From: Hominimerdicola alba 8
Lineage (GTDB): Bacteria; Bacillota; Clostridia; Oscillospirales; Ruminococcaceae
NCBI RefSeq assembly: GCF_000178155.2
Contig: NZ_ADKM02000095.1
Location: 27,920 to 91,919, forward strand
Length of the DNA: 64,000 bases
Direction: 5' to 3'
Below the pieces are notes generated by a model. That model did not search any database. It saw nothing but the letters and a program-made list of their open reading frames with translations, and had not been told where the DNA came from. Below are positions 9,183-19,040 of the stretch, in pieces (positions within the stretch are counted from its first letter, which is position 1; each line of letters begins with the position of its first letter). Made by a program: the position numbers and the translations under genes.

Positions 9183-10385
9183 ATGTTCAACAAAAAAGAA
9201 TGTGTGGCTATGCTTCTGGCAGGCGGTCAGGGCAGCAGACTTTACGCCCTGACTCAGGACGTTGCAAAGCCCGCAGTGCCTTTCGGCGCAAAGTACCGTA
9301 TCATCGATTTCCCTCTGTCTAACTGCATAAATTCAGGTATAGACACAGTGGGCGTGCTGACCCAGTATCAGCCGCTGGTGCTGAATGAATACATCGGCAA
9401 CGGTCAGCCCTGGGACCTCGACCGCATACACGGCGGTGTTCATGTACTGCCCCCATATCAGAAAGCAATGGGTGCTGACTGGTATTCGGGTACAGCAAAC
9501 GCTATCTATCAGAATATCGGCTTCATCGACAGATATGACCCCGAATACGTAGTAGTGCTTTCGGGCGACCACATATACAAGATGGACTACAATAAGATGC
9601 TGGAATTCCACAAGTCAAAGAAAGCCGCCGCTACCATCGCGGTGCTTGACGTGCCTAAGGAAGAAGCGAGCCGTTTCGGTATAATGATAACCGATGATGA
9701 CGACAATATCATCGACTTTGAGGAAAAGCCGAAGGTGCCCAGATCTACTCTTGCTTCGATGGGTATATACATCTTCACATGGGAGAAACTGCGTGCTTAC
9801 CTCATCGCCAATGAAGAGGACGAAACTGCTTCAAAGGACTTCGGCAAGAACATAATCCCCGATATGCGCGAAGCAGGCGAAAAACTGGTGGCTTACAGAT
9901 TTGACGGCTACTGGAAGGATGTTGGTACCATAGAGTCGCTGTGGGAAGCAAACATGGATCTTATAAATCCAAATATCCCGATAGACCTCTATGACCCCAA
10001 CTGGAAGATATATTCCAGAAACCCTGTATACCCGCCCCAGAGTATAGGCAAGAACGCTCAGGTGCAGAACTCTATGGTAACTGAGGGCTGTGTCATTGAC
10101 GGTTCTGTTGAGTTCTCAATGATATCCGACGGCGTTATCGTCGAAGAGGGTGCTGTTATATATGACTCGATACTGATGCCCGGCGCTGTCGTAAAGAAAG
10201 GCGCTAAAGTAGAATATGCGATAGTAGGCGAAAACTCGGTGATAGGAGAGAACTGCCAGATAGGTGCCCGCCCCGAAACTATCGAGGACAAGGACAGTTG
10301 GGGCGTTGCTGTCGTGGGTCATAACCTGACCATCTCTGACGGAAGCAACGTTCTGCCAAAAGCAATAATCTACGAAGATATGTAA
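9183..10385 (+). CDS. glgC: Glucose-1-phosphate adenylyltransferase
   Basis: 400 residues. GlgC makes ADP-glucose from ATP and glucose-1-phosphate, the committed and usually allosterically controlled step. The nucleotide-binding start is [15 protein letters not shown] (about residues 9-23), followed by [19 protein letters not shown]. The second half is a left-handed beta-helix with hexapeptide repeats. The ATG at 9183 is chosen because GGTGGG precedes it and the family starts here; an in-frame GTG lies 18 bp upstream. It lies 16 bp before glgD. A GC-rich hairpin without a T tract lies at about 9110-9140 before it. Confidence 0.95.
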   Translation: MFNKKECVAMLLAGGQGSRLYALTQDVAKPAVPFGAKYRIIDFPLSNCINSGIDTVGVLTQYQPLVLNEYIGNGQPWDLDRIHGGVHVLPPYQKAMGADWYSGTANAIYQNIGFIDRYDPEYVVVLSGDHIYKMDYNKMLEFHKSKKAAATIAVLDVPKEEASRFGIMITDDDDNIIDFEEKPKVPRSTLASMGIYIFTWEKLRAYLIANEEDETASKDFGKNIIPDMREAGEKLVAYRFDGYWKDVGTIESLWEANMDLINPNIPIDLYDPNWKIYSRNPVYPPQSIGKNAQVQNSMVTEGCVIDGSVEFSMISDGVIVEEGAVIYDSILMPGAVVKKGAKVEYAIVGENSVIGENCQIGARPETIEDKDSWGVAVVGHNLTISDGSNVLPKAIIYEDM

Positions 10386-10401
10386 GAAAGGACCGAGTAA
10401 A

Positions 10402-11529
10402 ATGGAAGTTAATATGGGTAATGTACTGGGTCTTGTTTTCGCTAACATGCACGACACGACTCTTGGCGATATGACAAAGAACAGGACTATGGGTTCTGTA
10501 ATGTTCGGCGGCAGATACCGCCTGATAGATTTCCCCCTCTCTAATATGGTAAACAGCGGCATCTCTGAGGTCGGTGTAATAACCAAGTCCAATTATCAGT
10601 CACTTCTCGATCATCTGGGCAGTGCAAGAGAGTGGGACCTCGCAAGAAAGAAGGGCGGTCTTTACATACTGCCTCCTTTCGGCAACGTTGAAAGCACCCT
10701 CTACAGAGGCAGGATAGAAGCTATCTACGGTGCTATGAACTTCATCTCGCATTCTACTGCGAAGTATATAGTTCTCACCGACTGCGATGTTATCACCAAC
10801 ATCGACTACAAGCCGATAGTTGCAAAGCATATCGAGAGCGGCGCTGATATCACCGTTGTATCTCACACAGGTCCGTATACCTCTGATGACCTGAAAACCG
10901 CCACTGTGCTGAACACCAACGAAGAGGGTCAGGTCACAAGCGTGCTGATACAGCCCGAACTCAGCGGCACATGCACATGCAGTCTTAACATGTTCGTTAT
11001 GAGCATGGAATTTATGGTGGATATGATAAAGGACTCCATCGCAAGGGGCAAGGTGTCTTTCGAGAAGGATATACTTCAGGAGAGATGCAGTGAACTGAAA
11101 ATAATGGCTTACGAATACAAGTACTATTTCAGCAAGCTGAATTCCACCGATACATATTTCAAGGCAAACATGGATATACTCGACCCTGAGAACGCAAGAA
11201 AGCTGTTCGTTCCCAAAAGGTCTATCTACACAAAGGTCAGCGATAATGCACCTGCAAAGTATGACCTCGACTGCATAGTAAAGAACTCGCTGGTGGCTGA
11301 CGGCTGCATAATCGAGGGCGAAGTGGAGAACTGTGTGCTGTTCAGGGGCGTAAAGATAGGCAAGGGCGCAAAGCTGAAAAACTGCATACTCGGTCAGGGC
11401 ACTGTAGTTGGCGACGGCGCACAGATGAACTATGTCATAACCGACAAGGACGTTACCGTTGCACCAAAGCATGTGCTGACAAGTTCCGCCGAATATCAGA
11501 TGTACGTTTCTAAGGGCGCTACCGTCTGA
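10402..11529 (+). CDS. glgD: Glycogen biosynthesis protein GlgD (GlgC paralogue)
   Basis: 375 residues. GlgD is a GlgC paralogue found in Firmicutes; in Bacillus stearothermophilus the GlgC-GlgD complex is more active than GlgC alone. The core GRYRLIDFPLSN motif is kept, but the N-terminal GG-x-G-x-R loop that binds ATP in GlgC is replaced by VFANMHDTTLG, which fits a regulatory, non-catalytic subunit. A C-terminal hexapeptide beta-helix is visible (residues about 285-350). AAAGGA precedes the ATG. It is directly downstream of glgC. Confidence 0.93.
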   Translation: MEVNMGNVLGLVFANMHDTTLGDMTKNRTMGSVMFGGRYRLIDFPLSNMVNSGISEVGVITKSNYQSLLDHLGSAREWDLARKKGGLYILPPFGNVESTLYRGRIEAIYGAMNFISHSTAKYIVLTDCDVITNIDYKPIVAKHIESGADITVVSHTGPYTSDDLKTATVLNTNEEGQVTSVLIQPELSGTCTCSLNMFVMSMEFMVDMIKDSIARGKVSFEKDILQERCSELKIMAYEYKYYFSKLNSTDTYFKANMDILDPENARKLFVPKRSIYTKVSDNAPAKYDLDCIVKNSLVADGCIIEGEVENCVLFRGVKIGKGAKLKNCILGQGTVVGDGAQMNYVITDKDVTVAPKHVLTSSAEYQMYVSKGATV

Positions 11530-11715
11530 TATGCCGATATAAGGCGGCAGGGTATGACACCCGATGCCGTTTTGCTGAGGCGTTTGGCGAAAGCATAAAG
11601 AATTATGACTGTCACGCTGATATACCCGTTTCGGGGGAAAGATACAAAAACATCAATTATTCGTTTTTATCCCGAATTTACGTTGTTACGCGGATAGCCG
11701 CATAAAGAATTTATG

Positions 11716-11751
11716 CCGCATAGTGCCCGTCGGCGGCGCTGTGCGGTTTTT
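11716..11751 (+). terminator. Terminator-like hairpin between glgD and glgA
   Basis: Arms CCGCATAG (11716-11723) and CTGTGCGG (11739-11746) pair over 8 bp and are followed by five T. It sits in the 287-bp gap between glgD and glgA, which has no gene. It may lower or control glgA expression rather than end the operon, since no clear second promoter is seen. Confidence 0.55.
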
Positions 11752-11816
11752 ATCAATATCGGTCACGCCGCCTGTTTATGCGGCTGACTTTATCTACCAA
11801 AAAGGATGGTGATACT

Positions 11817-13226
11817 ATGAAAATACTTTACACCGCAAGTGAGGGTCTGCCTTATGTGGCTTCGGGCGGACTGGCTGATGTTGCAGGTTCACTGCCTGCC
11901 GCACTGAACGCACTGGGGCAGGACTGCCGCGTTGTTCTGCCGATGTACAGTTCCATCAGGCAGGAACTCAAAGACAGGCTGAACTACGTGACCAATTTCA
12001 CCGTACCCGTTGCATGGCGCAACCAGTACTGCGGAGTTTTCGTGGGCGTTGAGAACGGCGTTACCTACTACCTGCTGGATAACGAATATTACTTCGCAAG
12101 AAACGGTCTGTACGGCTTCTATGACGATGCCGAGAGATATATATTCTTCTCGCGGGCAGTGCTTGAACTGCTTAAATTCATCGACTTCAAGCCCGATGTC
12201 ATAAATGCAAACGACTGGCAGACGGCACTTGTGCCTGTATACTACGATATATTCTACCGCTACCAGCCGGGCTATGAGGATATAAAGACCGTGTTCACGA
12301 TACACAACATTCAGTATCAGGGTCAGTACGGGCTTGAAATTATCGGTGACCTTATGGGCATACCGCTGTATCACACAAATCTGCTGAGTTATGACGGCGA
12401 TGTGAACTTCCTCAAAGCCGCCATTGAAGTCAGCGACAGGGTAACAACAGTTTCACCCAGCTACGCATGGGAGATACTCGACCCCTGGTACTCGCATTCC
12501 CTTGACAGGGAACTGGTACACCAGCAGTATAAACTCAGCGGTATCTTAAACGGCATATCCCAGACAATTTACGACCCCGCCACCGACAAGAACATCGCCA
12601 AAAACTACAGCCTTGCCGATAAATCGGGCAAAGCAGTCTGTAAGCGTGCCCTTGAAAATGAACTGGGCATGTCCACAGGCAAAGAACCCATCATCGGCAT
12701 AGTCACAAGGTTCGTTTCGCACAAGGGTCTTGACCTTATAAAATATGTGTTCGAGGATATGATAAGGCTGGGCTACAAGTTCGCGATACTCGGTTCGGGC
12801 GAAAAGATATACGAAGATTTCTTCACCGAGATGCACTACCGCTACCCCGACAGAGTCGGTCTGCGGCTGGGATTTGTACCTGAACTTTCGCGCCGCGTAT
12901 ATGCAGGCGCAGACATGTTCCTCATGCCGTCACAGAGCGAACCATGCGGTCTTGCACAGATGATAGCACTGCGATATGGCACTATCCCGATAGTACGTGA
13001 AACAGGCGGTCTGCGCGACACCATCAGAGATGCGGGCGGCGAGAACGGCAACGGCTTCACTTTCAAGACCTACAACGCACAGGATATGCTCGATGCGACA
13101 ATACGCGCAAGGGCATGCTACGATGACAAGATGCGCTGGGGCAGACTGGTGAACAACGCCTTTAAACAGGATTTCAGCTGGGAACGCTCAGCTAAGGAGT
13201 ATATCAGACTTTACGAAGATATCTGA
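11817..13226 (+). CDS. glgA: Glycogen synthase (ADP-glucose)
   Basis: 469 residues, GT5 family. GlgA transfers glucose from ADP-glucose to the non-reducing end of an alpha-1,4 glucan. The N-terminal KILYTASEGLPYVASGGLADV contains the family's glycine-rich substrate motif (usually K-T-G-G-L, here A-S-G-G-L), and the C-terminal half has PSQSEPCGLAQMIALRYG followed by RETGGLRDT. The ATG at 11817 follows AAAGGATG; the upstream in-frame GTG-type extension has no ribosome site. It closes the glycogen cluster and is followed by a strong terminator. A glycogen phosphorylase gene is not in the window. Confidence 0.95.
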   Translation: MKILYTASEGLPYVASGGLADVAGSLPAALNALGQDCRVVLPMYSSIRQELKDRLNYVTNFTVPVAWRNQYCGVFVGVENGVTYYLLDNEYYFARNGLYGFYDDAERYIFFSRAVLELLKFIDFKPDVINANDWQTALVPVYYDIFYRYQPGYEDIKTVFTIHNIQYQGQYGLEIIGDLMGIPLYHTNLLSYDGDVNFLKAAIEVSDRVTTVSPSYAWEILDPWYSHSLDRELVHQQYKLSGILNGISQTIYDPATDKNIAKNYSLADKSGKAVCKRALENELGMSTGKEPIIGIVTRFVSHKGLDLIKYVFEDMIRLGYKFAILGSGEKIYEDFFTEMHYRYPDRVGLRLGFVPELSRRVYAGADMFLMPSQSEPCGLAQMIALRYGTIPIVRETGGLRDTIRDAGGENGNGFTFKTYNAQDMLDATIRARACYDDKMRWGRLVNNAFKQDFSWERSAKEYIRLYEDI

Positions 13227-13233
13227 TATCATA

Positions 13234-13263
13234 CAGGAAGACTTGCGGGTCTTCCTGTTTTTA
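13234..13263 (+). terminator. Terminator after glgA
   Basis: CAGGAAGAC and GTCTTCCTG pair over 9 bp around a short loop and are followed by TTTTTATT. Confidence 0.9.
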
Positions 13264-13373
13264 TTCTGATAAAACGCACAGATCTGTCTGAACACTGTCA
13301 ATTTTTATCAGCTTTGCCGAATTTGAGTCAGATTTTTCTACAATTACGTGAAAACATAACGGCAAAAAAAGAC

Positions 13374-13402
13374 TTGTAATTATCAATTAGATGTGATATA
13401 AT
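13374..13402 (+). promoter_or_regulatory. Promoter of the 13.4-16.8 kb operon
   Basis: TTGTAA, 17 bp, TATAAT, 32 bp before the ATG of the membrane protein. It probably drives the four genes through araD, since they are spaced by 32 bp and then overlap. Confidence 0.75.
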
Positions 13403-13434
13403 AAAGTTGTAAGTACAATTTAGGAGGACTTACT

Positions 13435-14085
13435 ATGGATAATTTCCGCGAAGACTGGCAGACTATGCCCGATGAAGACCTGCGCGACATATACCGCAAA
13501 AAACTGAGAGAACATAAGCGGCTGGGCACGATAGCTTTTGCGCCGCTTCTGCCTGCACTGCTGGTATATGGCTTTATGGGCTGGACGGGCTTCTTCATTT
13601 TTGAGATCGGCGGCTTCAACAAGAGCGACATGGATTTCGCTGTGGGACGGGCTTTCTACTATGTCGGACTGGCAGCCAGCAGTGCGCTGATACGCACCGT
13701 AAGTTATAAACACCGCTGGATGATATTCCTGCCCGTCGTGATCTCGATATTATTCGTGTCCGTACTTTTCGGTGAATTTTCCATAGAACCTGTAATAATG
13801 CTGGGCTATCTGGGCTATGCCTACTACAGATCGGGCGAACTTCTGACCGACCTTGATTTTCTGCGGGGTCTGCCGCGCTTTCCGTTCGACTATCACAGCG
13901 CACAGCGCGATGTGCGCAATATGGGTATGAAAAAAGCCGCAGACACGCTGGAACTTTCGTCAGGGCGGGCTGTATCGACAAATTTTGAGGATATATTCAC
14001 CTCAGACCACCCCGAACTGATAGCTTCGCCGCCCGATAAAAAGGACGACTACTTCCAGCAGAAAAAAATGAAGTACAAATGGTGA
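13435..14085 (+). CDS. Membrane protein of unknown function
   Basis: 216 residues, no family recognised. A charged N-terminus of about 30 residues is followed by four hydrophobic segments (about residues 32-55, 66-85, 95-112 and 116-130), then a soluble C-terminal part of about 80 residues rich in charged groups and ending in a Lys-rich stretch. No signal peptide is seen, so both ends are probably cytoplasmic. AGGAGG precedes the ATG. Only 32 bp separate it from the sugar kinase gene, so it may be co-transcribed with the pentose genes, but nothing in it points to sugar transport. Confidence 0.8.
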   Translation: MDNFREDWQTMPDEDLRDIYRKKLREHKRLGTIAFAPLLPALLVYGFMGWTGFFIFEIGGFNKSDMDFAVGRAFYYVGLAASSALIRTVSYKHRWMIFLPVVISILFVSVLFGEFSIEPVIMLGYLGYAYYRSGELLTDLDFLRGLPRFPFDYHSAQRDVRNMGMKKAADTLELSSGRAVSTNFEDIFTSDHPELIASPPDKKDDYFQQKKMKYKW

Positions 14086-14117
14086 CCGTAAAGATCTGAC
14101 CGCAAAGGAGAATTGAC

Positions 14118-15698
14118 ATGACAACTAAGGAAATGATAGAACAGGGCAAAACATATCTCGGCATCGAGTTCGGTTCGACCCGCATCAAGGCTTGCCTCGT
14201 TGACGAGAGTTTAGCGCCGATAGCAGGCGGCTCTCACAGCTGGGAAAACCGCCTTGACAACGGCATATGGACATACACCCGCGATGACATCATCACAGGG
14301 CTTAGGCACTGCTATGCCGAACTGAAAAAAGATGTTACAGACAAATTCGGCGTTACCCTCACGACTTTCGACGGCATGGGAATATCTGCCATGATGCACG
14401 GATATCTCGCCTTTGATGAGAATGATGAACTTCTCGTGCCTTTCAGGACATGGCGCAATACCATGACAGGCGAAGCCGCCGCAAAGCTGACTGAACTGTT
14501 CGGCTTCAATATCCCCGAAAGATGGAGCATCGCACACCTCTATCAGGCTATTCTCAGCAAAGAGAGTCATGTTGGCAGTATCGCACACCTGAACACACTT
14601 GCAGGCTTCGTTCATTTCCTGCTGACAGGCGAAAGAACGCTGGGCGTGGGTGACGCTTCGGGCATGTTCCCCATTGAGGGCGGTGACCACTACAACACCG
14701 CCATGCTGGAGAAGTTTGCCGCGCTGCCCGAAACTGCCGTACTCAGCAGGTCACTCAGCGAGATACTGCCCGCTGTGGCGCAGGCAGGCGACAAGTGCGG
14801 CACACTTACCGAAGCGGGCGCGAAACTTCTCGACCCCGCAGGCGACCTCAAGGCAGGCGTTCTCTTTGCACCGCCCGAAGGTGATGCAGGCACAGGCATG
14901 ACCGCCACCAACGCTGTCCGCAAGGGTACAGGCAACGTTTCCGCAGGTACAAGCATCTTCTCGATGATAGTCCTCGAAAAGCCAATGAAAGGTCACTATC
15001 CCCAGATAGATGTGGTCACCACCCCCGACGGTGCAGATGTGGCTATGGTACACTGCAACAACTGCTGCGGCGAACTGGATAAGTGGGTAAACATGTTCAT
15101 CGAATTTTCTAAGCTGGCAGGCAGTCCCGTTGATGTTTCCGATGCTTATGAGATACTCTACAAAAACGCCCTCAACGGCGCGCCCGACTGCGGCGGCGTG
15201 GTGGGCTACAACACCATTTCGGGCGAACCTGTTGTTGGTCTTGGCGCGGGCAGACCCGCATACTACCGTCAGTCGGACAGCGCTATGCCGCTGGCAGACT
15301 TCTTCCGCGCCGAACTCTACGGCGCTATGGCGGCGCTCAAAGCGGGCAACGATATACTGTTTGAGAAAGAAGCTGTTCAGCCCAAAAGCATCACAGGTCA
15401 CGGCGGGCTTTTCAAAGTCAAAGGCGTTGCACAGCAGTTCCTTGCAGATGCACTGGGCAGTGATGTCAGCGTAATGTCCACCGCAGGCGAGGGCGGCGCA
15501 TGGGGCATGGCTCTCCTTGCGGCTTACACCTGCGAAAAGCAGTCAGAAACACTTGCCGACTGGCTTGATAACCGCGCATTCGCAGGTATGGAGAAGTCCA
15601 CCGTCAGTGCAGACAAGGCAGGTTCTGAGGGCTGGAAGCAGTACATGAAGAACTACTCCGCAGGCATACCCGCCGCTAAGATACTGGGCGAGATATGA
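14118..15698 (+). CDS. FGGY-family carbohydrate kinase (probable pentulose kinase)
   Basis: 526 residues. The N-terminal phosphate-binding strand YLGIEFGSTRIKACLVDE (residues 14-31) and a C-terminal GHGGLFKVKG plus GEGGAWGMALLAAY (about 435-480) mark the two actin-like lobes of FGGY kinases. FGGY kinases phosphorylate pentuloses or polyols with ATP. The gene stands two positions before araD and overlaps the intervening gene as ATGA, so L-ribulose is the best-guess substrate. Sequence alone does not separate ribulokinase from xylulokinase here. No araA or transporter is next to it. Confidence 0.88.
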   Translation: MTTKEMIEQGKTYLGIEFGSTRIKACLVDESLAPIAGGSHSWENRLDNGIWTYTRDDIITGLRHCYAELKKDVTDKFGVTLTTFDGMGISAMMHGYLAFDENDELLVPFRTWRNTMTGEAAAKLTELFGFNIPERWSIAHLYQAILSKESHVGSIAHLNTLAGFVHFLLTGERTLGVGDASGMFPIEGGDHYNTAMLEKFAALPETAVLSRSLSEILPAVAQAGDKCGTLTEAGAKLLDPAGDLKAGVLFAPPEGDAGTGMTATNAVRKGTGNVSAGTSIFSMIVLEKPMKGHYPQIDVVTTPDGADVAMVHCNNCCGELDKWVNMFIEFSKLAGSPVDVSDAYEILYKNALNGAPDCGGVVGYNTISGEPVVGLGAGRPAYYRQSDSAMPLADFFRAELYGAMAALKAGNDILFEKEAVQPKSITGHGGLFKVKGVAQQFLADALGSDVSVMSTAGEGGAWGMALLAAYTCEKQSETLADWLDNRAFAGMEKSTVSADKAGSEGWKQYMKNYSAGIPAAKILGEI

Positions 15699-16087
15699 CA
15701 AGCGGAAGGGATAAGGTATTCGGCTTTGTCAAAAAAGAATATGATACCGACCCCGAATACCTCTGGGAGGGCGACTTCGACACCGCAGTGTTCCGCCATA
15801 AAGATACCAAGAAATGGTTCGGGATAATCATGCAGGTCAAGCGCTCGACTCTCGGCATAGAGGGCGAGGGCACAGCCGATGTGCTGAATGTCAAGTGTGA
15901 CCCTCTGCTGGTTGATATACTTGTGCAGAAACAGGGCTTCATGCGGGCATACCACATGAACAAGCGGCTCTGGATAAGCATTCTGCCCGATGAAGTGACC
16001 GACTTTGCCGAAGTCTGCTCGCTGATAGACCAAAGCTACAAGCTGACCGACAAAAAGCCCAAAACAAAATCATCGAAAGGAAAATGA
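15695..16087 (+). CDS. MmcQ/YjbR family protein
   Basis: 130 residues. YjbR-like proteins have a CyaY-like fold and a poorly known role; some are annotated as DNA-binding. The family pattern is visible: [23 protein letters not shown] (strand pair) followed by [12 protein letters not shown] near residue 90, with the usual Lys-rich C-terminus. It overlaps the kinase by 4 bp (ATGA) and araD by 4 bp (ATGA), so all three are translated together. Its place between a sugar kinase and AraD is unusual; a metabolic role is only suggested by that. Confidence 0.85.
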   Translation: MTSGRDKVFGFVKKEYDTDPEYLWEGDFDTAVFRHKDTKKWFGIIMQVKRSTLGIEGEGTADVLNVKCDPLLVDILVQKQGFMRAYHMNKRLWISILPDEVTDFAEVCSLIDQSYKLTDKKPKTKSSKGK

Positions 16088-16779
16088 AAATGTTAGAAGA
16101 ACTCAAACAGAAAGTCCTTGAAGCAAACCTGCTTCTTCCGAAATACGGTCTTGTGAAATTCACATGGGGCAATGTTTCCGAGATAGACCGCGCAAGCGGA
16201 CTGGTAGTCATCAAGCCGTCGGGCGTTGAGTATGACGGCATGAAAGCCGAAGATATGGTGGTCGTTGACCTTGACGGCAACGTGGCAGAAGGTCACTACA
16301 AGCCCTCCAGCGACACACCCACACATCTTGAACTCTACAAGGCTTTTCCCGAAGTGGGCGGCATCGTACACACCCACAGCAAGTGGGCTGCCAGCTTCGC
16401 GCAGGCAGGCAAGGGCGTTATCCCCTACGGCACAACTCAGGGCGACTACTTCTACGGCGAGATACCCTGCACCCGCAAGATGACCCCCGAAGAGATAGCA
16501 GGCGAGTACGAAAAGGAAACAGGCACAGTCATCATTGAAGCATTCAAGGGCATTGACCCCATGTCTATCCCCGCAGTACTCGTCCACAGTCACGGACCTT
16601 TCACATGGGGCAAGGACGCATTCGATGCAGTGCATAACTCGGTAGTGCTGGAAGAAGCCGCATTCATGAACTTCCACACCGTTATGCTCAATCCCGGCAT
16701 CGCCCCCATACAGCAGGAACTTCTCGACAAGCACTACCTGCGCAAACACGGCAAAAACGCCTACTACGGGCAAAATTAA
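16084..16779 (+). CDS. araD: L-ribulose-5-phosphate 4-epimerase
   Basis: 231 residues. AraD interconverts L-ribulose-5-phosphate and D-xylulose-5-phosphate, feeding arabinose into the pentose phosphate pathway. It belongs to the class II aldolase fold: substrate loop [10 protein letters not shown] (about residues 25-34), KPSGVEYD (46-53), zinc ligands in IVHTHSKWA (HTH at about 97-99) and a third His in [11 protein letters not shown] (about 170). Length equals E. coli AraD. The start overlaps the yjbR stop. The stop lies in an ATTCATAATT repeat that continues downstream. Confidence 0.95.
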   Translation: MKMLEELKQKVLEANLLLPKYGLVKFTWGNVSEIDRASGLVVIKPSGVEYDGMKAEDMVVVDLDGNVAEGHYKPSSDTPTHLELYKAFPEVGGIVHTHSKWAASFAQAGKGVIPYGTTQGDYFYGEIPCTRKMTPEEIAGEYEKETGTVIIEAFKGIDPMSIPAVLVHSHGPFTWGKDAFDAVHNSVVLEEAAFMNFHTVMLNPGIAPIQQELLDKHYLRKHGKNAYYGQN

Positions 16780-16859
16780 TTCATAATTCATAATTCATAA
16801 TTGTTGACATGGACGCGGGTATCGCGTTTTGACGGTCACATTTTATTACAAAAAAGAAA

Positions 16860-16891
16860 GCACCTGTTCTTTGTGTGGAACAGGTGCTTTT
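16860..16891. terminator. Bidirectional terminator, araD side
   Basis: GCACCTGTTC and GAACAGGTGC form a 10-bp stem with an 8-nt loop. TTTT follows on the plus strand and a T-rich tract follows on the minus strand. Confidence 0.88.
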
Positions 16892-16902
16892 ACTTCGGCA
16901 CA

Positions 16903-16941
16903 AAAATGCGCTCACGGAAGATCTCCGTGAGCGCTCTTTTT
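16903..16941. terminator. Bidirectional terminator, typA side
   Basis: GCGCTCACGGA (16908-16918) and TCCGTGAGCGC (16924-16934) form an 11-bp stem. TCTTTTT follows on the plus strand; the minus strand has ATTTTTG after the stem, so it can end typA transcripts as well. Confidence 0.88.
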
Positions 16942-17004
16942 CGATAAAACGGCAAAGCAATAATGCCTGCCAATAATTATGAATTCTGCATTATGAATTA
17001 TGAA

Positions 17005-18819
17005 TTACATTTTCGCTCTGTCTTTGGCACGCTGAGTGTTGCTCAGTGTTCTCTTTCTGATGCGTATGCTCTTGGGTGTTACCTCCAGCAGTTCGTCATC
17101 AGCAAGGAATTCCAGCGCATCTTCCAGCGACATGTTTCTCGGCGGTATCAGTCTGAGTGCATCGTCCGAACCGCTGGCGCGGGTGTTGGTCAGATGCTTT
17201 TTCTTGCAGACATTTACCACAAGGTCTTCCGACTTGGGTGATGCACCGACTACCATGCCCTCATATACCTGAGTGCCCGCAGTGATGAACAGTTCGCCGC
17301 GCTCCTGAGCGTTGTACAGACCGTAAGTGACAGCTTCGCCTGTTTCAAATGCAACCAGCGAACCCTGCGCTCTCTTGGGAATGTCGCCCTTGTAAGGCTC
17401 ATAGCCCTCAAATACCGAACTCATGATGCCCTCGCCCTTAGTGTCGGTCAGGAACTCGCTCTTGTAGCCGAACAGACCTCTTGCAGGTATCAGGAATTCA
17501 AGCCGCATTCTGCTGCCGATGGGGTTCATAGACTGCAACTCACCCTTGCGGCTTCCCAGCTTCTCCATTACAGAACCAACTGCATCTTCGGGAACATCTA
17601 TAACGACTCTCTCGATAGGCTCATTCAGCTGACCGTCTATCTCGCGGTAGAGCACGCGGGGTGTGGAAACGCCCAGTTCATAGCCCTCTCTTCTCATGTT
17701 TTCGATGAGGATAGAAAGGTGCATCTCACCTCTGCCCGCTACGCGGTAGGTATCAGCATTGTCAGTTTCGGAAACTCTCAGCGAAACGTCCTTCAGCAGT
17801 TCCTTGAACAGCCTGTCACGGATATGTCTTGTGGTGACGAACTTGCCCTCTCTGCCCGCAAAAGGCGAGTTGTTTACCGAGAATGTCATCTCGACGGTAG
17901 GTTCGCTTATCTTCACGAAAGGCAGAGCCTCAAACTTGCCGAACTCGCATATCGTATCACCGATGGTGATGTTCTCTATACCGCTTATGCAGACGATGTC
18001 GCCAGCCTTAGCCTCGTTGACAGGCACCCTGTTCAGACCCTCTATCTGATACATGGTGACTATCTTGCCGCGATACTCCTGCTTGGTGTTGTGGTAGTCA
18101 CCGATGGTAACATCCTGATTTACCTTCATTGTGCCGCGCTCGATGCGTCCTATCGCGATCCTGCCCACATACTCGTTATAGTCAATGGCAGATACAAGAT
18201 ACTGCATGCCGCCCTCGTCTTCTACCTCAGGTGCGGGCACGTAGTCGAGTATCATATCGAACAGAGGTGTCATGTCAGTGCCGCCGTCCATCGTCAGCGA
18301 AGCTGTACCATCTCTGCCCGAGCAGAACAGTACAGGGCTGTCAAGCTGTTCATCGGTAGCATCAAGGTCAAGCAGAAGTTCCAGCACTTCCTCAACGACC
18401 TCTTTAAGACGCGCATCCGGTCTGTCTATCTTGTTTACGACAATGATTATCTTGTGACCCAGTTCAAGCGCCTTCTGTAAAACGAAACGTGTCTGAGGCA
18501 TGGGACCCTCAGCCGCATCTACCAGAAGCAGAACACCGTTGACCATCTTAAGTACGCGCTCTACCTCGCCGCCGAAGTCAGCGTGACCGGGAGTGTCGAT
18601 GACGTTTATCTTAACGTCCTTGTACTTGATGGAAGTATTCTTCGCAAGGATAGTTATACCTCTCTCACGCTCGATATCGTTGGAGTCCATAACGCGCTCT
18701 TCAACAGCCTGATTTTCTCTGAAAGTGCCGCTCTGCCTGAGCATCTGGTCAACGAGAGTGGTCTTGCCGTGATCGACATGGGCGATGATAGCCACATTTC
18801 TGAGGTCTTCTCTGATCAT
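17005..18819 (-). CDS. typA: Ribosome-associated GTPase TypA/BipA
   Basis: 604 residues. TypA is a translation-factor-like GTPase that binds 70S ribosomes and helps assembly or stress adaptation. G1 AHVDHGKT (residues 13-20), the G2 effector region ERERGITI, G3 DTPGHADF and G4 NKIDRP are all intact, followed by EF-G-like domains and the TypA-specific C-terminal domain. The ATG at 18819 lies 8 nt after GGAGG; an in-frame TTG 15 bp upstream overlaps that ribosome site. It is monocistronic, between a consensus promoter and the paired terminators. Confidence 0.96.
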   Translation of the reverse strand: MIREDLRNVAIIAHVDHGKTTLVDQMLRQSGTFRENQAVEERVMDSNDIERERGITILAKNTSIKYKDVKINVIDTPGHADFGGEVERVLKMVNGVLLLVDAAEGPMPQTRFVLQKALELGHKIIIVVNKIDRPDARLKEVVEEVLELLLDLDATDEQLDSPVLFCSGRDGTASLTMDGGTDMTPLFDMILDYVPAPEVEDEGGMQYLVSAIDYNEYVGRIAIGRIERGTMKVNQDVTIGDYHNTKQEYRGKIVTMYQIEGLNRVPVNEAKAGDIVCISGIENITIGDTICEFGKFEALPFVKISEPTVEMTFSVNNSPFAGREGKFVTTRHIRDRLFKELLKDVSLRVSETDNADTYRVAGRGEMHLSILIENMRREGYELGVSTPRVLYREIDGQLNEPIERVVIDVPEDAVGSVMEKLGSRKGELQSMNPIGSRMRLEFLIPARGLFGYKSEFLTDTKGEGIMSSVFEGYEPYKGDIPKRAQGSLVAFETGEAVTYGLYNAQERGELFITAGTQVYEGMVVGASPKSEDLVVNVCKKKHLTNTRASGSDDALRLIPPRNMSLEDALEFLADDELLEVTPKSIRIRKRTLSNTQRAKDRAKM

Positions 18820-18993
18820 TTTCTCTTCCTCCAATTTTACTGAAGTTTATTACTTTACGTTTACAATTGTTTAAACAACGCCTATCTTACATAATTCGGG
18901 GAGTATAATCGCGTTTTATAAAGTGCAATTTAACGAACTGCCCCCAACAGCAAAATAACCCTGCGCTTAGCGCAAGGTCACTTTAGACAATAT

Positions 18994-19022
18994 ATTATAG
19001 CATATTTTGTAAGAAATGTCAA
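18994..19022 (-). promoter_or_regulatory. Promoter of typA
   Basis: On the minus strand TTGACA (19017-19022), 17 bp, TATAAT (18994-18999): a full consensus. The leader is about 165 nt and contains a small hairpin, CCTTGCGC/GCGCAGGG, near 18960-18980. Confidence 0.85.
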
Positions 19023-19040
19023 GCGCGAAAAATAAAATTA

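Larger units (their letters stand above)
16770..17008. repeat. Inverted clusters of ATTCATAATT repeats at convergent gene ends
   Basis: Three tandem copies of ATTCATAATT lie at about 16779-16804 and three inverted, slightly spaced copies at 16972-17006. They frame the 225-bp gap between the convergent genes araD and typA and overlap or touch both stop codons. Between them are two terminator hairpins and no gene. Confidence 0.7.

Noticed and set aside
17719..18480. A 253-codon plus-strand frame
   Set aside because: Antisense to typA; long open antisense frames are common here because of codon bias.
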